Origin: DAOMFB01 sp963721385
GTDB lineage: Bacteria; Acidobacteriota; Thermoanaerobaculia; UBA5066
DNA length: 64,000 bases
Assembly: GCA_963721385.1 (NCBI GenBank)
Contig: CAVRJB010000016.1
Coordinates: 186,001-250,000, forward strand
Reading direction: 5' to 3'
Of this stretch, positions 41,112 through 50,739 are shown in pieces. The notes under the pieces are model-generated. The model searched no databases, had not been told where the DNA came from, and saw only the letters and a list, made by a program, of their open reading frames with translations. Within the stretch, counting starts at the first letter, position 1. Every line of letters starts with the position of its first letter. Position numbers and translations under genes: made by a program.

Positions 41112-41312
41112 ATGACGAACATCGGCATCATGGGTTTCGGGCGGGTCGGACGTAACGTCTTCCGCCTCCTCTACAAGCGGGACGACATCCGGATCCGCGC
41201 CGTCTGCGACATCGCAGACGCCGCCTCAGCGGAGTACCTCCTGAAGTTCGATACGCTCTCGGGGCGATTCCCCGATCCGGTCTCCTCGAAGGACGAGAAG
41301 CTCCTCCGCTAG
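41112..41312 (+). pseudogene. N-terminal fragment of a second glyceraldehyde-3-phosphate dehydrogenase
   Basis: ATG 41112 with GGAGG upstream gives MTNIGIMGFGRVGRNVFRLL, then FDTLSGRFPDPVSS and a TAG at 41310-41312. It is the first 65 or so residues of a GAPDH (NAD-binding strand and the GRF block) and then stops. It differs clearly from the intact gap gene that starts 31 bp later. Its missing parts can be found again after that gene, at 42455-42657. So it is either a decayed gap copy split by the intact one or a rearranged assembly. Confidence 0.75.
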
Positions 41313-41342
41313 ACTCTGTCACGGCCGGAAGGAGGCACGAGA

Positions 41343-42416
<1,074 letters not shown>

Positions 42417-42454
42417 CGCGATGCTCGGCGATCGACCTCGAGTGCTGGCACCCA

Positions 42455-42657
42455 AAACAGGTGACCGTAGACGGGCGGCGGATCCTACTGCCTCGCGCCG
42501 ATCGCGAAGACCCTCGACGAGTCGTTCGGCATCGAGGAATGATTCATGACGACAATCCACGCGTACACGAACGACCAGCGCCTGGCCGACGGGCCCCACA
42601 AAGACCTGCGCCGCGCCGGAGATCAACGCCGCCGTGAAAGCCGCGGCGCTCGGCTGA
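42455..42657 (+). pseudogene. Internal and C-terminal fragments of the second glyceraldehyde-3-phosphate dehydrogenase
   Basis: Three patches of a GAPDH, in different frames, follow the intact gene. VTVDGRRI near 42460 corresponds to the block right after the 41112-41312 fragment. APIAKTLDESFGIEE, a stop, then FMTTIHAYTNDQRLADGPHKDLRRA spans the catalytic histidine region. EINAAVKAAALG near 42620 comes from about residue 255. The cysteine region and most of the C-terminus are deleted. It is a clear relic, and with the upstream fragment it brackets the intact gap. Confidence 0.75.
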
Positions 42658-42667
42658 GGCCCGCACG

Positions 42668-43147
42668 ATGACCTCGGATCTCGCTCTCGAAGCGGCCCGC
42701 CTCGTCCGCGGCGAAAGGTGGGCGGCGCTCGCGACGCTGCACGAGGGCGAGCCGCTCGCGTCGCACGTCGCGTACGCCCCGGAACCGGACCTGTCGGCGC
42801 TCGTCCTCCACCTGTCGGGAATGTCCGCGCACACGCGCGACCTCCTCGCGGACGGCCGATCGTCGCTTGCCATCGGAAGGCCGGACACCGGCGCCGGCGA
42901 TCCCCAGACGCTGGCCCGCGTGACGTTGGCCGGCCGCGTCGAACCGCTGGAAGAGGGGGCCCCTGGCCACGGTGCCGCGAAATCGCTCTACCTCGCCCGC
43001 TTCCCCGACGCGGAGATGCGGTTCTCTCTCCCCGACTTCGTCCTTTTCCGCTTCCTCCCCGGCGCGGCGCGCTACGTCGGCGGCTTCGCCCGCGCCGCGC
43101 GCCTGACCGGCGCGCAGCTGTCTGACGCGGCCCGCGCGCTCCGCTGA
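42668..43147 (+). CDS. Pyridoxamine-phosphate-oxidase-like FMN-binding protein (HugZ-like N-terminal type)
   Basis: 159 residues, ATG 42668. Split-barrel flavin fold: EAARLVRGERWAALATLHEGEPLASHVAYA opens, LHLSGMSAHTRDLLADGRSSLAI is the dimer and flavin-phosphate strand pair, and FRFLPGAARYVGGFARAARL closes; the last block is typical of the HugZ/PNPOx-like family, whose members handle haem or flavin. There is no C-terminal haem-binding domain. Reading context gives no partner. Confidence 0.75.
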   Translation: MTSDLALEAARLVRGERWAALATLHEGEPLASHVAYAPEPDLSALVLHLSGMSAHTRDLLADGRSSLAIGRPDTGAGDPQTLARVTLAGRVEPLEEGAPGHGAAKSLYLARFPDAEMRFSLPDFVLFRFLPGAARYVGGFARAARLTGAQLSDAARALR

Positions 43148-43218
43148 CGGGCCCACGCTTGCCGGAAACCCGCCCGGGATCGGGCCCGTATGAGGAGAGT
43201 CTCCGGCCCGGAGGACTC

Positions 43219-44583
43219 TTGCGACGTCTGATGACCTTCCTGTCCCTGCTCACGGCCGCGTTGCCGGCGCTCGCCGCCGGCGGCCCGCTCACGATCCCGT
43301 ACGAGATGTTCCGGCTGCCGAACGGCCTCACGGTCATCGTCCACGAGGACCGTTCCCGCCCGGTCGTGGCCGTCAACCTCTGGTACCACGTCGGCTCGGC
43401 CCGCGAGGCCCCGGGCCGGACCGGATTCGCCCACCTCTTCGAGCACATCATGTTCAACGGCTCGAAGAACGTGCCGATGGGAGCCTTCGACCAGTGGCTC
43501 GAGGGCGTGGGAGGCGACAACAACGGCTCGACGACGGCCGACCGGACGGACTACTGGGCGCTCGTCCCTTCGAACGCCGTCGAGACCGCCCTCTTCCTCG
43601 AGTCCGACCGGATGGGATGGCTCCTCGACACGATGACCGCCGAGCGCGTCAACCAGCAGCGGGACGTCGTGAAGAACGAGCGCCGGCAGTCGTACGAGAA
43701 CCGGCCGTATGGCATGGCCGAGATCCTGATCGGCGAGGCGCTCTTCCCGAAGGACCACCCCTACCACTGGCCCGTCATCGGTTACATGGACGACCTGAGC
43801 GCCGCCTCCGACGACGATGTGAAGAACTTCTTCCGCACCTGGTACGGCCCGGCCAACGCCAGCCTCGTCCTCGCCGGCGACATCGACGTCAGGACCGCCC
43901 GCGTCCTGGCTGAGAAGTGGTTCGGAGACGTCCCGGCTGGCCCGAAGCCGGCGCCGCCCGTCGCCCGTCCCGTCGTCCTGACCGAGGAACGGCGCCTCGT
44001 CCACGAGGACCAGGTCGACCTCCCGAGGCTCACTCTCGCCTGGGTCACGCCGCCGGTCTTCTCCCCCGCCGACGCGGCCCTGGACGTCGCCGCCGGCGTC
44101 CTCGCGACCGGAAAGAACTCCCGCCTCTATCGGAAGCTCGTCTACGAAAAGGAGGTCGCGCAAGACGTCTCGGCCTCCCAGGAGTCGGAAGAGCTGGCGT
44201 CCATCTTCAAGATCGTCGTGACGGCGCGGAAAGGCCACCACCTCGAGGAAATCTACGGGCTGGTGAACGAGGAGATCGCTCGTCTCGCCGCCGAGCCGCC
44301 GACCCAGCGCGAGGTCGACCGCGTACGGAACCAGTTCGAATCGGCCTATCTCGCCCGCCTCGAGCGCCTCGGCGGATTCTCCGGGCGGTCGAATCTGCTG
44401 AACGATTACTACGTTCACACGGGGAATCCCGGCTTCCTCGAAGGCGACCTCGCGCGCTATCGCGCCCTGACGCCGGCCGACGTCCGGGCGGCTGTCTTCT
44501 CGTTTCTCGGTCCCGGCCGCGTCGTCCTCTCGATCGTGCCGGCGGGCCAGAGATCGCTCGCCGTGGCGGAGGTGACGCGATGA
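43219..44583 (+). CDS. M16-family zinc metallopeptidase (catalytic subunit)
   Basis: About 454 residues. TTG 43219 has GGAGG 4 nt upstream; ATG 43231 is also possible. A signal-like segment TFLSLLTAALPALAAGG suggests a periplasmic place. Inverted zinc motif HxxEH in HLFEHIMFNG, with the third ligand Glu in NERRQSYENRPYG. Both M16 halves are present (AFFRTWYGPANASLVLAGDI bridges). The next gene is a second M16 protein overlapping by 4 nt; such pairs work as heterodimers, as in mitochondrial processing peptidase. Confidence 0.88.
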   Translation: MRRLMTFLSLLTAALPALAAGGPLTIPYEMFRLPNGLTVIVHEDRSRPVVAVNLWYHVGSAREAPGRTGFAHLFEHIMFNGSKNVPMGAFDQWLEGVGGDNNGSTTADRTDYWALVPSNAVETALFLESDRMGWLLDTMTAERVNQQRDVVKNERRQSYENRPYGMAEILIGEALFPKDHPYHWPVIGYMDDLSAASDDDVKNFFRTWYGPANASLVLAGDIDVRTARVLAEKWFGDVPAGPKPAPPVARPVVLTEERRLVHEDQVDLPRLTLAWVTPPVFSPADAALDVAAGVLATGKNSRLYRKLVYEKEVAQDVSASQESEELASIFKIVVTARKGHHLEEIYGLVNEEIARLAAEPPTQREVDRVRNQFESAYLARLERLGGFSGRSNLLNDYYVHTGNPGFLEGDLARYRALTPADVRAAVFSFLGPGRVVLSIVPAGQRSLAVAEVTR

Positions 44584-46049
44584 ACCTGCCCGCCGTCGGG
44601 CTCCGCCTCGCCGCCGCCGCCCTTTCCGCCGCCCTGCCCGTTCTCGCGGAGGAAGCGGCCGGAGCAGTCGACCGGACCCGGCCTCCCGTGCCGGGGCCCG
44701 TCAAGCCGATGAAGTTCCCGCCGGTCGTCCGATTCACCCTGGCGAACGGCCTCGAGATCCGCCTCGTTGAGGCTCATGCGGTGCCGGTCGCGACGGTCCT
44801 CCTCGTGGTGAGGACGGGAGCCGCCTCGGACCCGCCCGGACAGGAAGGCCTCGCGGCGATGACGGCTCGCATGCTCGACGAGGGAGCCGGGAGTCGGAGC
44901 GCGCTCGCCCTCGAAGACGAGCTGGCCACTCTCGGCGCCACCGTCGAGACCGCCGCCTCCTGGGACGACTCGACCGTCTCGCTCTTCGTCCCGACCGCCC
45001 GCCTCGCCGCCGCGCTCCCCCTGATGTCCGACGTGGCGCTCCGGCCCGACTTCCCGGCGAAGGAGCTCGACCGGCTCCGGAAGGAGGCGCTGACGAGCCT
45101 CCTCCTCGCCCGGTCGGAGCCCGGCCAGATCGCGTCCCGCGCTCTCTCCGCGGCCGTTTTCGGCGAGTCGCACCGCTACGGCCGTTCGGCGGGAGGAAGC
45201 GCCGCCACGATCCCGGCCTTCACTCCCGAGGCGATCCGCGCGTTCCACGCGGCCCACTACCGCCCCGGGAACGCCGCCCTGATCGTCGTCGGCGACGTTA
45301 CGCGGGAGTCTGTCCTGCCCCTCCTGGAGACATCGTTCGGCGGATGGCCGGCCGGGGGCTCGCCCCCGCCGCTTCCGCTGCTTCCGGCCCCGCTGAAGGA
45401 GAGGACCGTCTGGATCGTCGACAAGCCGGGGGCCGAGCAGTCGGTCATCCTGATCGGGCGCGTCGGGCCGCCCCGCTCCACTCCCGACTATGCCGCCCTC
45501 GAGACGATGAACACGCTTCTCGGCGGCTCCTTCACGTCCCGGCTGAACGACAACCTGCGCGAGAAGAAGGGCTACACGTACGGGGCGAGCTCGCATTTCG
45601 ACTACCGGCGGATCGGCGGCCTGTTCGTCGCCGGCGCCGCCGTGCAGACCGCCGTCACGGGCCCCGCGCTCGCGGAGTTCCTGAAGGAGCTTCGTGCCAT
45701 CGGACAGCCGCCGACCGCGGCCGAGGCCGCGCGCGCCCGCGATTACCTCGCCCTCGCTTTTCCGCGCGAGTTCGAGACGACCGGAGAGATCGCGTCGCGG
45801 ATCGGGACCCAGGTCGTCTACGACCTCCCGCCGGACGCCTGGGACACCTTCGTGCCGAATGTCCTCGCCATGGGCCCGGCGGCGATGACGGGCGCGGCGA
45901 AGAAAACGATCGATCCGGCTCGCATCGCGATCGTCGTGGTCGGTGACCGCAGGACGGTGGAAAAGGCCGTCCGTGCCGCGGCTCCCGGCCCGGTCCGCAT
46001 CCTGTCGGTGGACGACGTCTTCGGACCTTCGCCCGTCCTCGCACCCTGA
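44580..46049 (+). CDS. M16-family protein lacking the zinc motif (non-catalytic partner)
   Basis: 489 residues, ATG 44580 (ATGA overlap). Signal peptide ALSAALPVLAEEA. M16 fold with FTLANGLEIRLVEAHAVP, YRPGNAALIVVGDVT and GGSFTSRLNDNLREKKGYTYG, but the place of HxxEH reads GQEGLAAMTARMLDE, so zinc binding is lost. The R..Y motif of the C-terminal half (LREKKGYTYG), which positions the substrate, is kept. Coupled to the active M16 gene upstream, so it is the substrate-binding partner. Confidence 0.87.
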   Translation: MNLPAVGLRLAAAALSAALPVLAEEAAGAVDRTRPPVPGPVKPMKFPPVVRFTLANGLEIRLVEAHAVPVATVLLVVRTGAASDPPGQEGLAAMTARMLDEGAGSRSALALEDELATLGATVETAASWDDSTVSLFVPTARLAAALPLMSDVALRPDFPAKELDRLRKEALTSLLLARSEPGQIASRALSAAVFGESHRYGRSAGGSAATIPAFTPEAIRAFHAAHYRPGNAALIVVGDVTRESVLPLLETSFGGWPAGGSPPPLPLLPAPLKERTVWIVDKPGAEQSVILIGRVGPPRSTPDYAALETMNTLLGGSFTSRLNDNLREKKGYTYGASSHFDYRRIGGLFVAGAAVQTAVTGPALAEFLKELRAIGQPPTAAEAARARDYLALAFPREFETTGEIASRIGTQVVYDLPPDAWDTFVPNVLAMGPAAMTGAAKKTIDPARIAIVVVGDRRTVEKAVRAAAPGPVRILSVDDVFGPSPVLAP

Positions 46050-46072
46050 GCGGCCTTCAGGGCCCCTGAGCC

Positions 46073-46078
46073 TATAAT
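46073..46078 (+). promoter_or_regulatory. Consensus -10 element TATAAT before the GGDEF/EAL gene
   Basis: A perfect TATAAT in the 105-bp gap after the M16 pair. The start point about 46085 leaves a leader of about 69 nt. No good -35 hexamer is seen. Confidence 0.45.
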
Positions 46079-46153
46079 TCGAAGGATTCACCTGTCCGGC
46101 AGGTACCGAAAGGACCGAATAGGGGCGTGCCCGCGCGCGCCGCAGAAGGAGTC

Positions 46154-48583
46154 ATGAGCCAGCAGGGTCCGAGGTCGCCACTGGAGATCAGCGCGACACA
46201 ATCCATCAACAGGTCGGTCGGCCTGCTCGTGGCCCTGTTCGTCGTCGTGGCCGTCGTCGCGGTGTCGGTCGCCGCCCTCGGACTCTCGACCCTGGGAAGC
46301 TTCCGGGCCTACGCGGCCGCAGAAAGCGAGTGGTCGAAGTCGTGCCGCGAAGCCCTCACCGCCCTCGAGCGCTACGTGGAGACACGGGACGAGCGGCAGT
46401 GGGAGAGGTTCCAGACGGCGCTCGCGGGCCCGCTCGGCGTCCGGCGGGCCCGGCTCGAGATGGAGAAGGCGGACGTCAACCACGACGAGGCGGTCCGGGG
46501 CCTTCTCGAGGGAAAGAGCCACCATTCCGAGGTCGAAGGGATGGTCCTGGTGTACGAGCGCTTCCGAAACGTCGAGCAATTCGGCCGCGCCGTCGCGCTC
46601 TGGCGCCAGGGCGACGGCCTCGTCGACCAGCTCCGTCTCCTCGGAGACGAAGTGCACGTCGCGGCCGCGGCTGGCGCCATCGACGCCGACAGGGGCGCAG
46701 CCTACCGGAGACAGCTCGACGCGCTGGGTGCGCAACTGAGCGAGACGGCCGCGGGTTTCGGCCGCTCCGTCGGCGAGGCCTCCCGCTGGATGCGTGCCTT
46801 GCTCATCCGGGTCCTCATCGGCCTCTGTGCCGTGCTCGTCGGCCTCGCCGCCTTCGTCTCGTTCCGGATCGGGGCCCTTCTCAAGCGCCACGAGCGGGCT
46901 CTCGAGGCCTCCGAGAGGCGGTACCGGCTTCTCTTCGAGCGGAACCTCGCGGGCCTTTACCGCTCGGCGCTCGACGGCCGGATCATCGAGTGCAACTCCG
47001 CACTCGCGCGAATCCTCGGTTACCCGACCCGCGAGGACGTCCTCCGCCTCAACACCCACGAGCTCTACCTCGACCCCGACGACCGGGAGGTGACGCTGGC
47101 GGCGCTTCTCCAGCAGAAGTTCCTCGTCAATTACGAGATCTGCCTGAAACGCGCCGACGGCACGGCGGTCTGGGTCCTCGCGAACGAGAGCCTCCTCGAG
47201 GACGAGCCGGGCGGCCCCGTCCTCGAGGGGAGTCTCATCGACATCACGGAGAGGAAGAAGGCCGAGGAGCACAGCCACCATCAGGCGTACCACGACGCCC
47301 TGACCGACCTCCCGAACCGGATTCTCTTCCACGACCGGCTCTCGCTCGCCATCCTCCACGCGCACCGGCGAAAGCAGAAGCTCGCCATCATGTTCATCGA
47401 CCTCGACCACTTCAAGCACGTGAACGACACGCTCGGCCATTCGGCGGGAGACGAGGTCCTGATCGCCGTGGCCGAGCGGCTGAAGGGGTGCCTCCGGGAA
47501 GAGGACACCGTCGCCCGGGTCGGCGGTGACGAGTTCCTGGTGCTGCTGACCGGCATCGCGCGCGAGAGCGACGCCGCCCAGATGGCGCGGAAGCTCCTGA
47601 AGGTCCTGGCGGAGCCGTTCGCGTTCAAGAAGCGCGAGATCTTCCTCTCGGCCTCCATCGGCGTCGGCCTCTTCCCGAACGACGGGGGCGACGCCGAGGC
47701 GCTCGTCGCGAACGTGGACACGGCCATGTACCGCGCGAAGGAAGCCGGGCGGAACAACTTCCAGTTCTTCACTCCCCACATGCAGGAGCGCTCGCAGGAG
47801 CGCGCCCACCTCGAGAGCGGCCTCAGGCGGGCGCTCCCGCGCGAGGAGTTCGCCCTCCACTACCAGCCGATCCTCGAGATGAAGGGGCGGCACATCGTCG
47901 GCGTCGAGGCGCTGGTCCGCTGGAACCATCCGGAGCGGGGCCTCCTCGCGCCGAAGGAGTTCATCGGCATCGCCGAAGACGCGGGGCTCATCGTCGCCGT
48001 GGGCGAGTGGATTCTCCGGCGGGCCTGCCGGCGCGCCCGGACTCTCCAGGACGGCCTCTTCCCCGGCCTCCGGATCGCCGTGAACCTCTCACCGCGCCAG
48101 TTCCAGGACCGCGGCCTCGTCTCGACGGTGGAGCGAGTCCTCGCGGAGACGGGCCTCGATCCCTCGACGCTGGAGCTCGAGATCACGGAGAGCATCGCGA
48201 TGCAGAACCTCGGCCTCACGGGCGAGGTCCTCGGCGAGCTCGCGCGGATGGGAATCCACATCGCCATGGACGACTTCGGAACGGGGCATTCGTCCCTGAA
48301 CTACCTGAAGCACTTCCCCATCCACCGGCTGAAGGTGGACCGGTCGTTCGTCGCCGGCATGACCCGGGACGAGCGCGACCGCTCGATCGTCGCCGCCATC
48401 ATCTCCATGGCGCACAACCTGGGGCTCCGCGTGACGGCCGAAGGGGTGGAGACGTCGGAGCAGGCCGAGATGCTCCAGGCGCTGTCGTGCGACGACGTGC
48501 AGGGCTTTCTCTTCGCGAGGCCCTTCCCCGAGCCCGAGCTGGAGGAGCGCCTTCTCCAGACCGCCGGGTCCGCGGACGCCTGA
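46154..48583 (+). CDS. Membrane-bound PAS-GGDEF-EAL cyclic-di-GMP signalling protein
   Basis: 809 residues, ATG 46154 with AAGGAG upstream. Membrane helix at about 22-45, a helical periplasmic sensor to about 210, a second membrane helix about 215-240, a PAS domain (RRYRLLFERNLAGLYRSALDGRIIECNSALA, with DITERKKAEEH at its end), GGDEF (ARVGGDEFLVLL intact) and EAL (VGVEALVRWNHPERG intact, with MDDFGTGHSSLNYLK). Both synthesis and breakdown motifs are complete, so it may do either, depending on the sensor. The protein is probably in the inner membrane. No c-di-GMP receptor gene is near. Confidence 0.92.
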   Translation: MSQQGPRSPLEISATQSINRSVGLLVALFVVVAVVAVSVAALGLSTLGSFRAYAAAESEWSKSCREALTALERYVETRDERQWERFQTALAGPLGVRRARLEMEKADVNHDEAVRGLLEGKSHHSEVEGMVLVYERFRNVEQFGRAVALWRQGDGLVDQLRLLGDEVHVAAAAGAIDADRGAAYRRQLDALGAQLSETAAGFGRSVGEASRWMRALLIRVLIGLCAVLVGLAAFVSFRIGALLKRHERALEASERRYRLLFERNLAGLYRSALDGRIIECNSALARILGYPTREDVLRLNTHELYLDPDDREVTLAALLQQKFLVNYEICLKRADGTAVWVLANESLLEDEPGGPVLEGSLIDITERKKAEEHSHHQAYHDALTDLPNRILFHDRLSLAILHAHRRKQKLAIMFIDLDHFKHVNDTLGHSAGDEVLIAVAERLKGCLREEDTVARVGGDEFLVLLTGIARESDAAQMARKLLKVLAEPFAFKKREIFLSASIGVGLFPNDGGDAEALVANVDTAMYRAKEAGRNNFQFFTPHMQERSQERAHLESGLRRALPREEFALHYQPILEMKGRHIVGVEALVRWNHPERGLLAPKEFIGIAEDAGLIVAVGEWILRRACRRARTLQDGLFPGLRIAVNLSPRQFQDRGLVSTVERVLAETGLDPSTLELEITESIAMQNLGLTGEVLGELARMGIHIAMDDFGTGHSSLNYLKHFPIHRLKVDRSFVAGMTRDERDRSIVAAIISMAHNLGLRVTAEGVETSEQAEMLQALSCDDVQGFLFARPFPEPELEERLLQTAGSADA

Positions 48584-48586
48584 GCC

Positions 48587-49405
48587 TCAGCGCCCCAGCT
48601 CGCCCGCCACCCGCGCTGCCGTTTCGACGCCCCGGGCCAGGACCGACCGGATCCGCCCGTCCTCCAGAGCCAGGATCCCGGCGATCGTGCAGCCGGCGGG
48701 GGTCGTGACGTCGTCCTTGAGGGCGGCCGGATGCCGGCCCGTCGTCAGGACCATTTCGGCCGACCCGAGCGTCATCTGGGCGACCAGCTCCGTGGCCACG
48801 TGCCGCGGGAGGCCGCGCATGACCCCGCCGTCGGCGAGCGCCTCGATGATGACGTACATGAACGCCGGACCGCTCGCCGAGAGGCCGGTCACCGTGTCCA
48901 TGTGCTTCTCGTCCAGTTCGAGGACGCGTCCGAGAGGGGTGAAGATCTCGCGCGCGAGGGCGACATCCCTGTCCGTCGCGCGCGCACCCTTCGAGAGAAC
49001 CGTCATCCCCTTCCCGATCAGGCAGGGGGTGTTCGGCATGGCCCGGACGACGGGCGCCTTGCCGCCGAGGCCGGCCTCGATCGTCGCGGTCGAAACCCCC
49101 GCCGCAATGGAAATCACGAGCGTCCTGCGCCCCTTGGCGATGACGGGCCCGAGCACCTCGGCCGCCTTCGCCACGTCTTTCGGCTTCACGGCGAGCAGGA
49201 CGATGTCGGCTCCGGCCGCCGCCTCCGCGGCATCGGTTCCACAGCGGACGCCGGAATCCGAGAACGTGCGGGCCGCCGTCGCCTTCGAGCGGGCCGCGGC
49301 GCGGAGGCTCCCCCGCCGGACCCTTCCTGATGAGAGGAGTCCGGAGAGGATGCTCCGGCCCATCGTCCCGGTCCCGATCACGGCGATTGTCTTTCTGGAC
49401 AGCAT
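48587..49405 (-). CDS. proC: Pyrroline-5-carboxylate reductase
   Basis: 272 residues from ATG 49405, preceded by GGGGGCGAC. NADPH-binding IAVIGTGTMGRSILSGLL, then LLAVKPKDV, VRAMPNTPCLIGKG and the family signature region LSASGPAFMYVIIEALADGGVMRGL, TTPAGCTIAGILALEDG. Catalyses the last step of proline synthesis. TATAGA at 49421-49416 could be the -10 element, with a leader of only about 4 nt. Divergent from a liv operon, separated by 103 bp that hold an inverted repeat. Confidence 0.92.
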   Translation of the reverse strand: MLSRKTIAVIGTGTMGRSILSGLLSSGRVRRGSLRAAARSKATAARTFSDSGVRCGTDAAEAAAGADIVLLAVKPKDVAKAAEVLGPVIAKGRRTLVISIAAGVSTATIEAGLGGKAPVVRAMPNTPCLIGKGMTVLSKGARATDRDVALAREIFTPLGRVLELDEKHMDTVTGLSASGPAFMYVIIEALADGGVMRGLPRHVATELVAQMTLGSAEMVLTTGRHPAALKDDVTTPAGCTIAGILALEDGRIRSVLARGVETAARVAGELGR

Positions 49406-49424
49406 GTCGCCCCCTTCTATAGAC

Positions 49425-49440
49425 TGATTCAAACGAATCA
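49425..49440. promoter_or_regulatory. Perfect inverted repeat in the proC-liv divergent region
   Basis: TGATTC-AAAC-GAATCA at 49425-49440: six-base arms and a 4-nt spacer. It overlaps the upstream edge of the likely proC promoter and lies about 70 bp before the liv operon's first gene, so it may be an operator for one or both. Confidence 0.45.
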
Positions 49441-49508
49441 TCGCGCGGTTTTCGGGTCTGGCCAAACATATCCCGGTTCGGAAAAACAAGGGCAGCAGGA
49501 GGTTACCG

Positions 49509-50711
49509 ATGACAATCCGGAGAACTCTCGCACTGTTCGCGCTCGCGGCTCTCGTCGCGTCCGTCAACCCATCCTCCGTCCTCGCCCAGGCCAAGACCTT
49601 CACGGTGGGGGTCCCCCTGCCGCTGACGGGGGCCGAAGCCAAGTTCGGCGAGATGGAGAAGCAGGCTTACGAGATGGCCATCGAGGAGATCAACGCCAAG
49701 GGCGGCGTCAAGGGGATGAAGCTCGCCCTCGACATCCAGGACTCGGGCGGCAAGCCCGAGACGGCCACGGCCATCGTCGAGAAGTTCATCACGATGAACA
49801 AGTACCCGATCGTGGTGGGCGAGTACACGAGCCAGTGCAGCTACGCCGTCGCGGGCGTGACCGAAAAGTACAAGGTCCCCTACCTCGTCGTGACGGGCGC
49901 GGCCGACAAGATCACTCAGCAGGGCTGGAAGTACGTCTACCGGATGAATCCTCCTTCCAGCCTCTACAACATGGGCGTCTTCAGCTTCTTCGAGCAGGTC
50001 GCGAAGCCGAAATCGATCGCCATCCTCTTCGAGAACACCGACTTCGGCAGCAGCACGTCGAAGGCGATGAAGGAGTGGTGCGAGGGGCACGGCGTGAACG
50101 TGGTCCTCTCCGAGGGCTACCAGTCCGGGGCCGTCGACTTCAAACCGATCCTGCAGAAGGTCAAGTCCCTCCGGCCCGACATTCTCTACATGGTGTCGTA
50201 CTTGATGGACGCCTCGCTCCTGATGCGGCAGTCGAAGGAGCTGGACATCAACCCGCAGGCCTTCATCGGCGGGGCCGCCGGCTTCACGCTCCCGGAGTTC
50301 CTCCAGAACGCGGCGGACGCCTCGGAGTACTGCATGTCGGCCACCCTCTGGACGCCGCAGGCGAAGTACCCGGGCGCGAAGGAGTTCTTCGACAACTTCA
50401 AGGCGAAATTCGGCAAGGAAGCCGACTATCACGGCGCCGAGGCTTACGCGGCGGCCTACGTTCTCGCCGACGTCCTGAAGCGCGCCAAGGGCTGGACCCC
50501 GGAGGAACTCCGCGCGTCGCTTGCCGACACGAACATGATGACGGCCTTCGGGCCGGTGAAGTTCGTCTCGTGGGGCCAGTTCACGAACCAGAACAGGATG
50601 GAGACCCTCGTCCTTCAGGTCGTCAACAAGAAATTCGAGACGGTCTGGCCGAAGGAGGGCGCCTCCGCCCCGTACGTCTTCCCGGTCCCGCGCTGGCGCG
50701 ACCGGAAGTAG
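49509..50711 (+). CDS. livK: Substrate-binding protein of liv-type ABC transporter
   Basis: 400 residues, ATG 49509 with AGGAGG upstream. Signal peptide to about residue 26 (VNPSSVLAQ), no lipobox. Mature start FTVGVPLPLTGAEAKFGEMEKQAYEMAIEEINAKGG, the typical LivJ/LivK opening; later GTAADK-like VTGAADKI and FENTDFGSS. First gene of a complete operon (binding protein, LivH, LivM, LivG, LivF, CBS-ACT). The ligand is uncertain: branched-chain amino acids, or short organic acids. Confidence 0.9.
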   Translation: MTIRRTLALFALAALVASVNPSSVLAQAKTFTVGVPLPLTGAEAKFGEMEKQAYEMAIEEINAKGGVKGMKLALDIQDSGGKPETATAIVEKFITMNKYPIVVGEYTSQCSYAVAGVTEKYKVPYLVVTGAADKITQQGWKYVYRMNPPSSLYNMGVFSFFEQVAKPKSIAILFENTDFGSSTSKAMKEWCEGHGVNVVLSEGYQSGAVDFKPILQKVKSLRPDILYMVSYLMDASLLMRQSKELDINPQAFIGGAAGFTLPEFLQNAADASEYCMSATLWTPQAKYPGAKEFFDNFKAKFGKEADYHGAEAYAAAYVLADVLKRAKGWTPEELRASLADTNMMTAFGPVKFVSWGQFTNQNRMETLVLQVVNKKFETVWPKEGASAPYVFPVPRWRDRK

Positions 50712-50739
50712 CGAGCCGCGGGGACGGAGGGAAGGGGCG

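Noticed and set aside
44457..46091. Minus-strand open frame opposite the second M16 gene
   Set aside because: No domain, no ribosome site, and the plus strand is a clear M16 protein.
46088..47929. Long minus-strand open frame opposite the GGDEF/EAL gene
   Set aside because: Low-complexity composition typical of antisense frames; the plus strand has intact GGDEF and EAL motifs.
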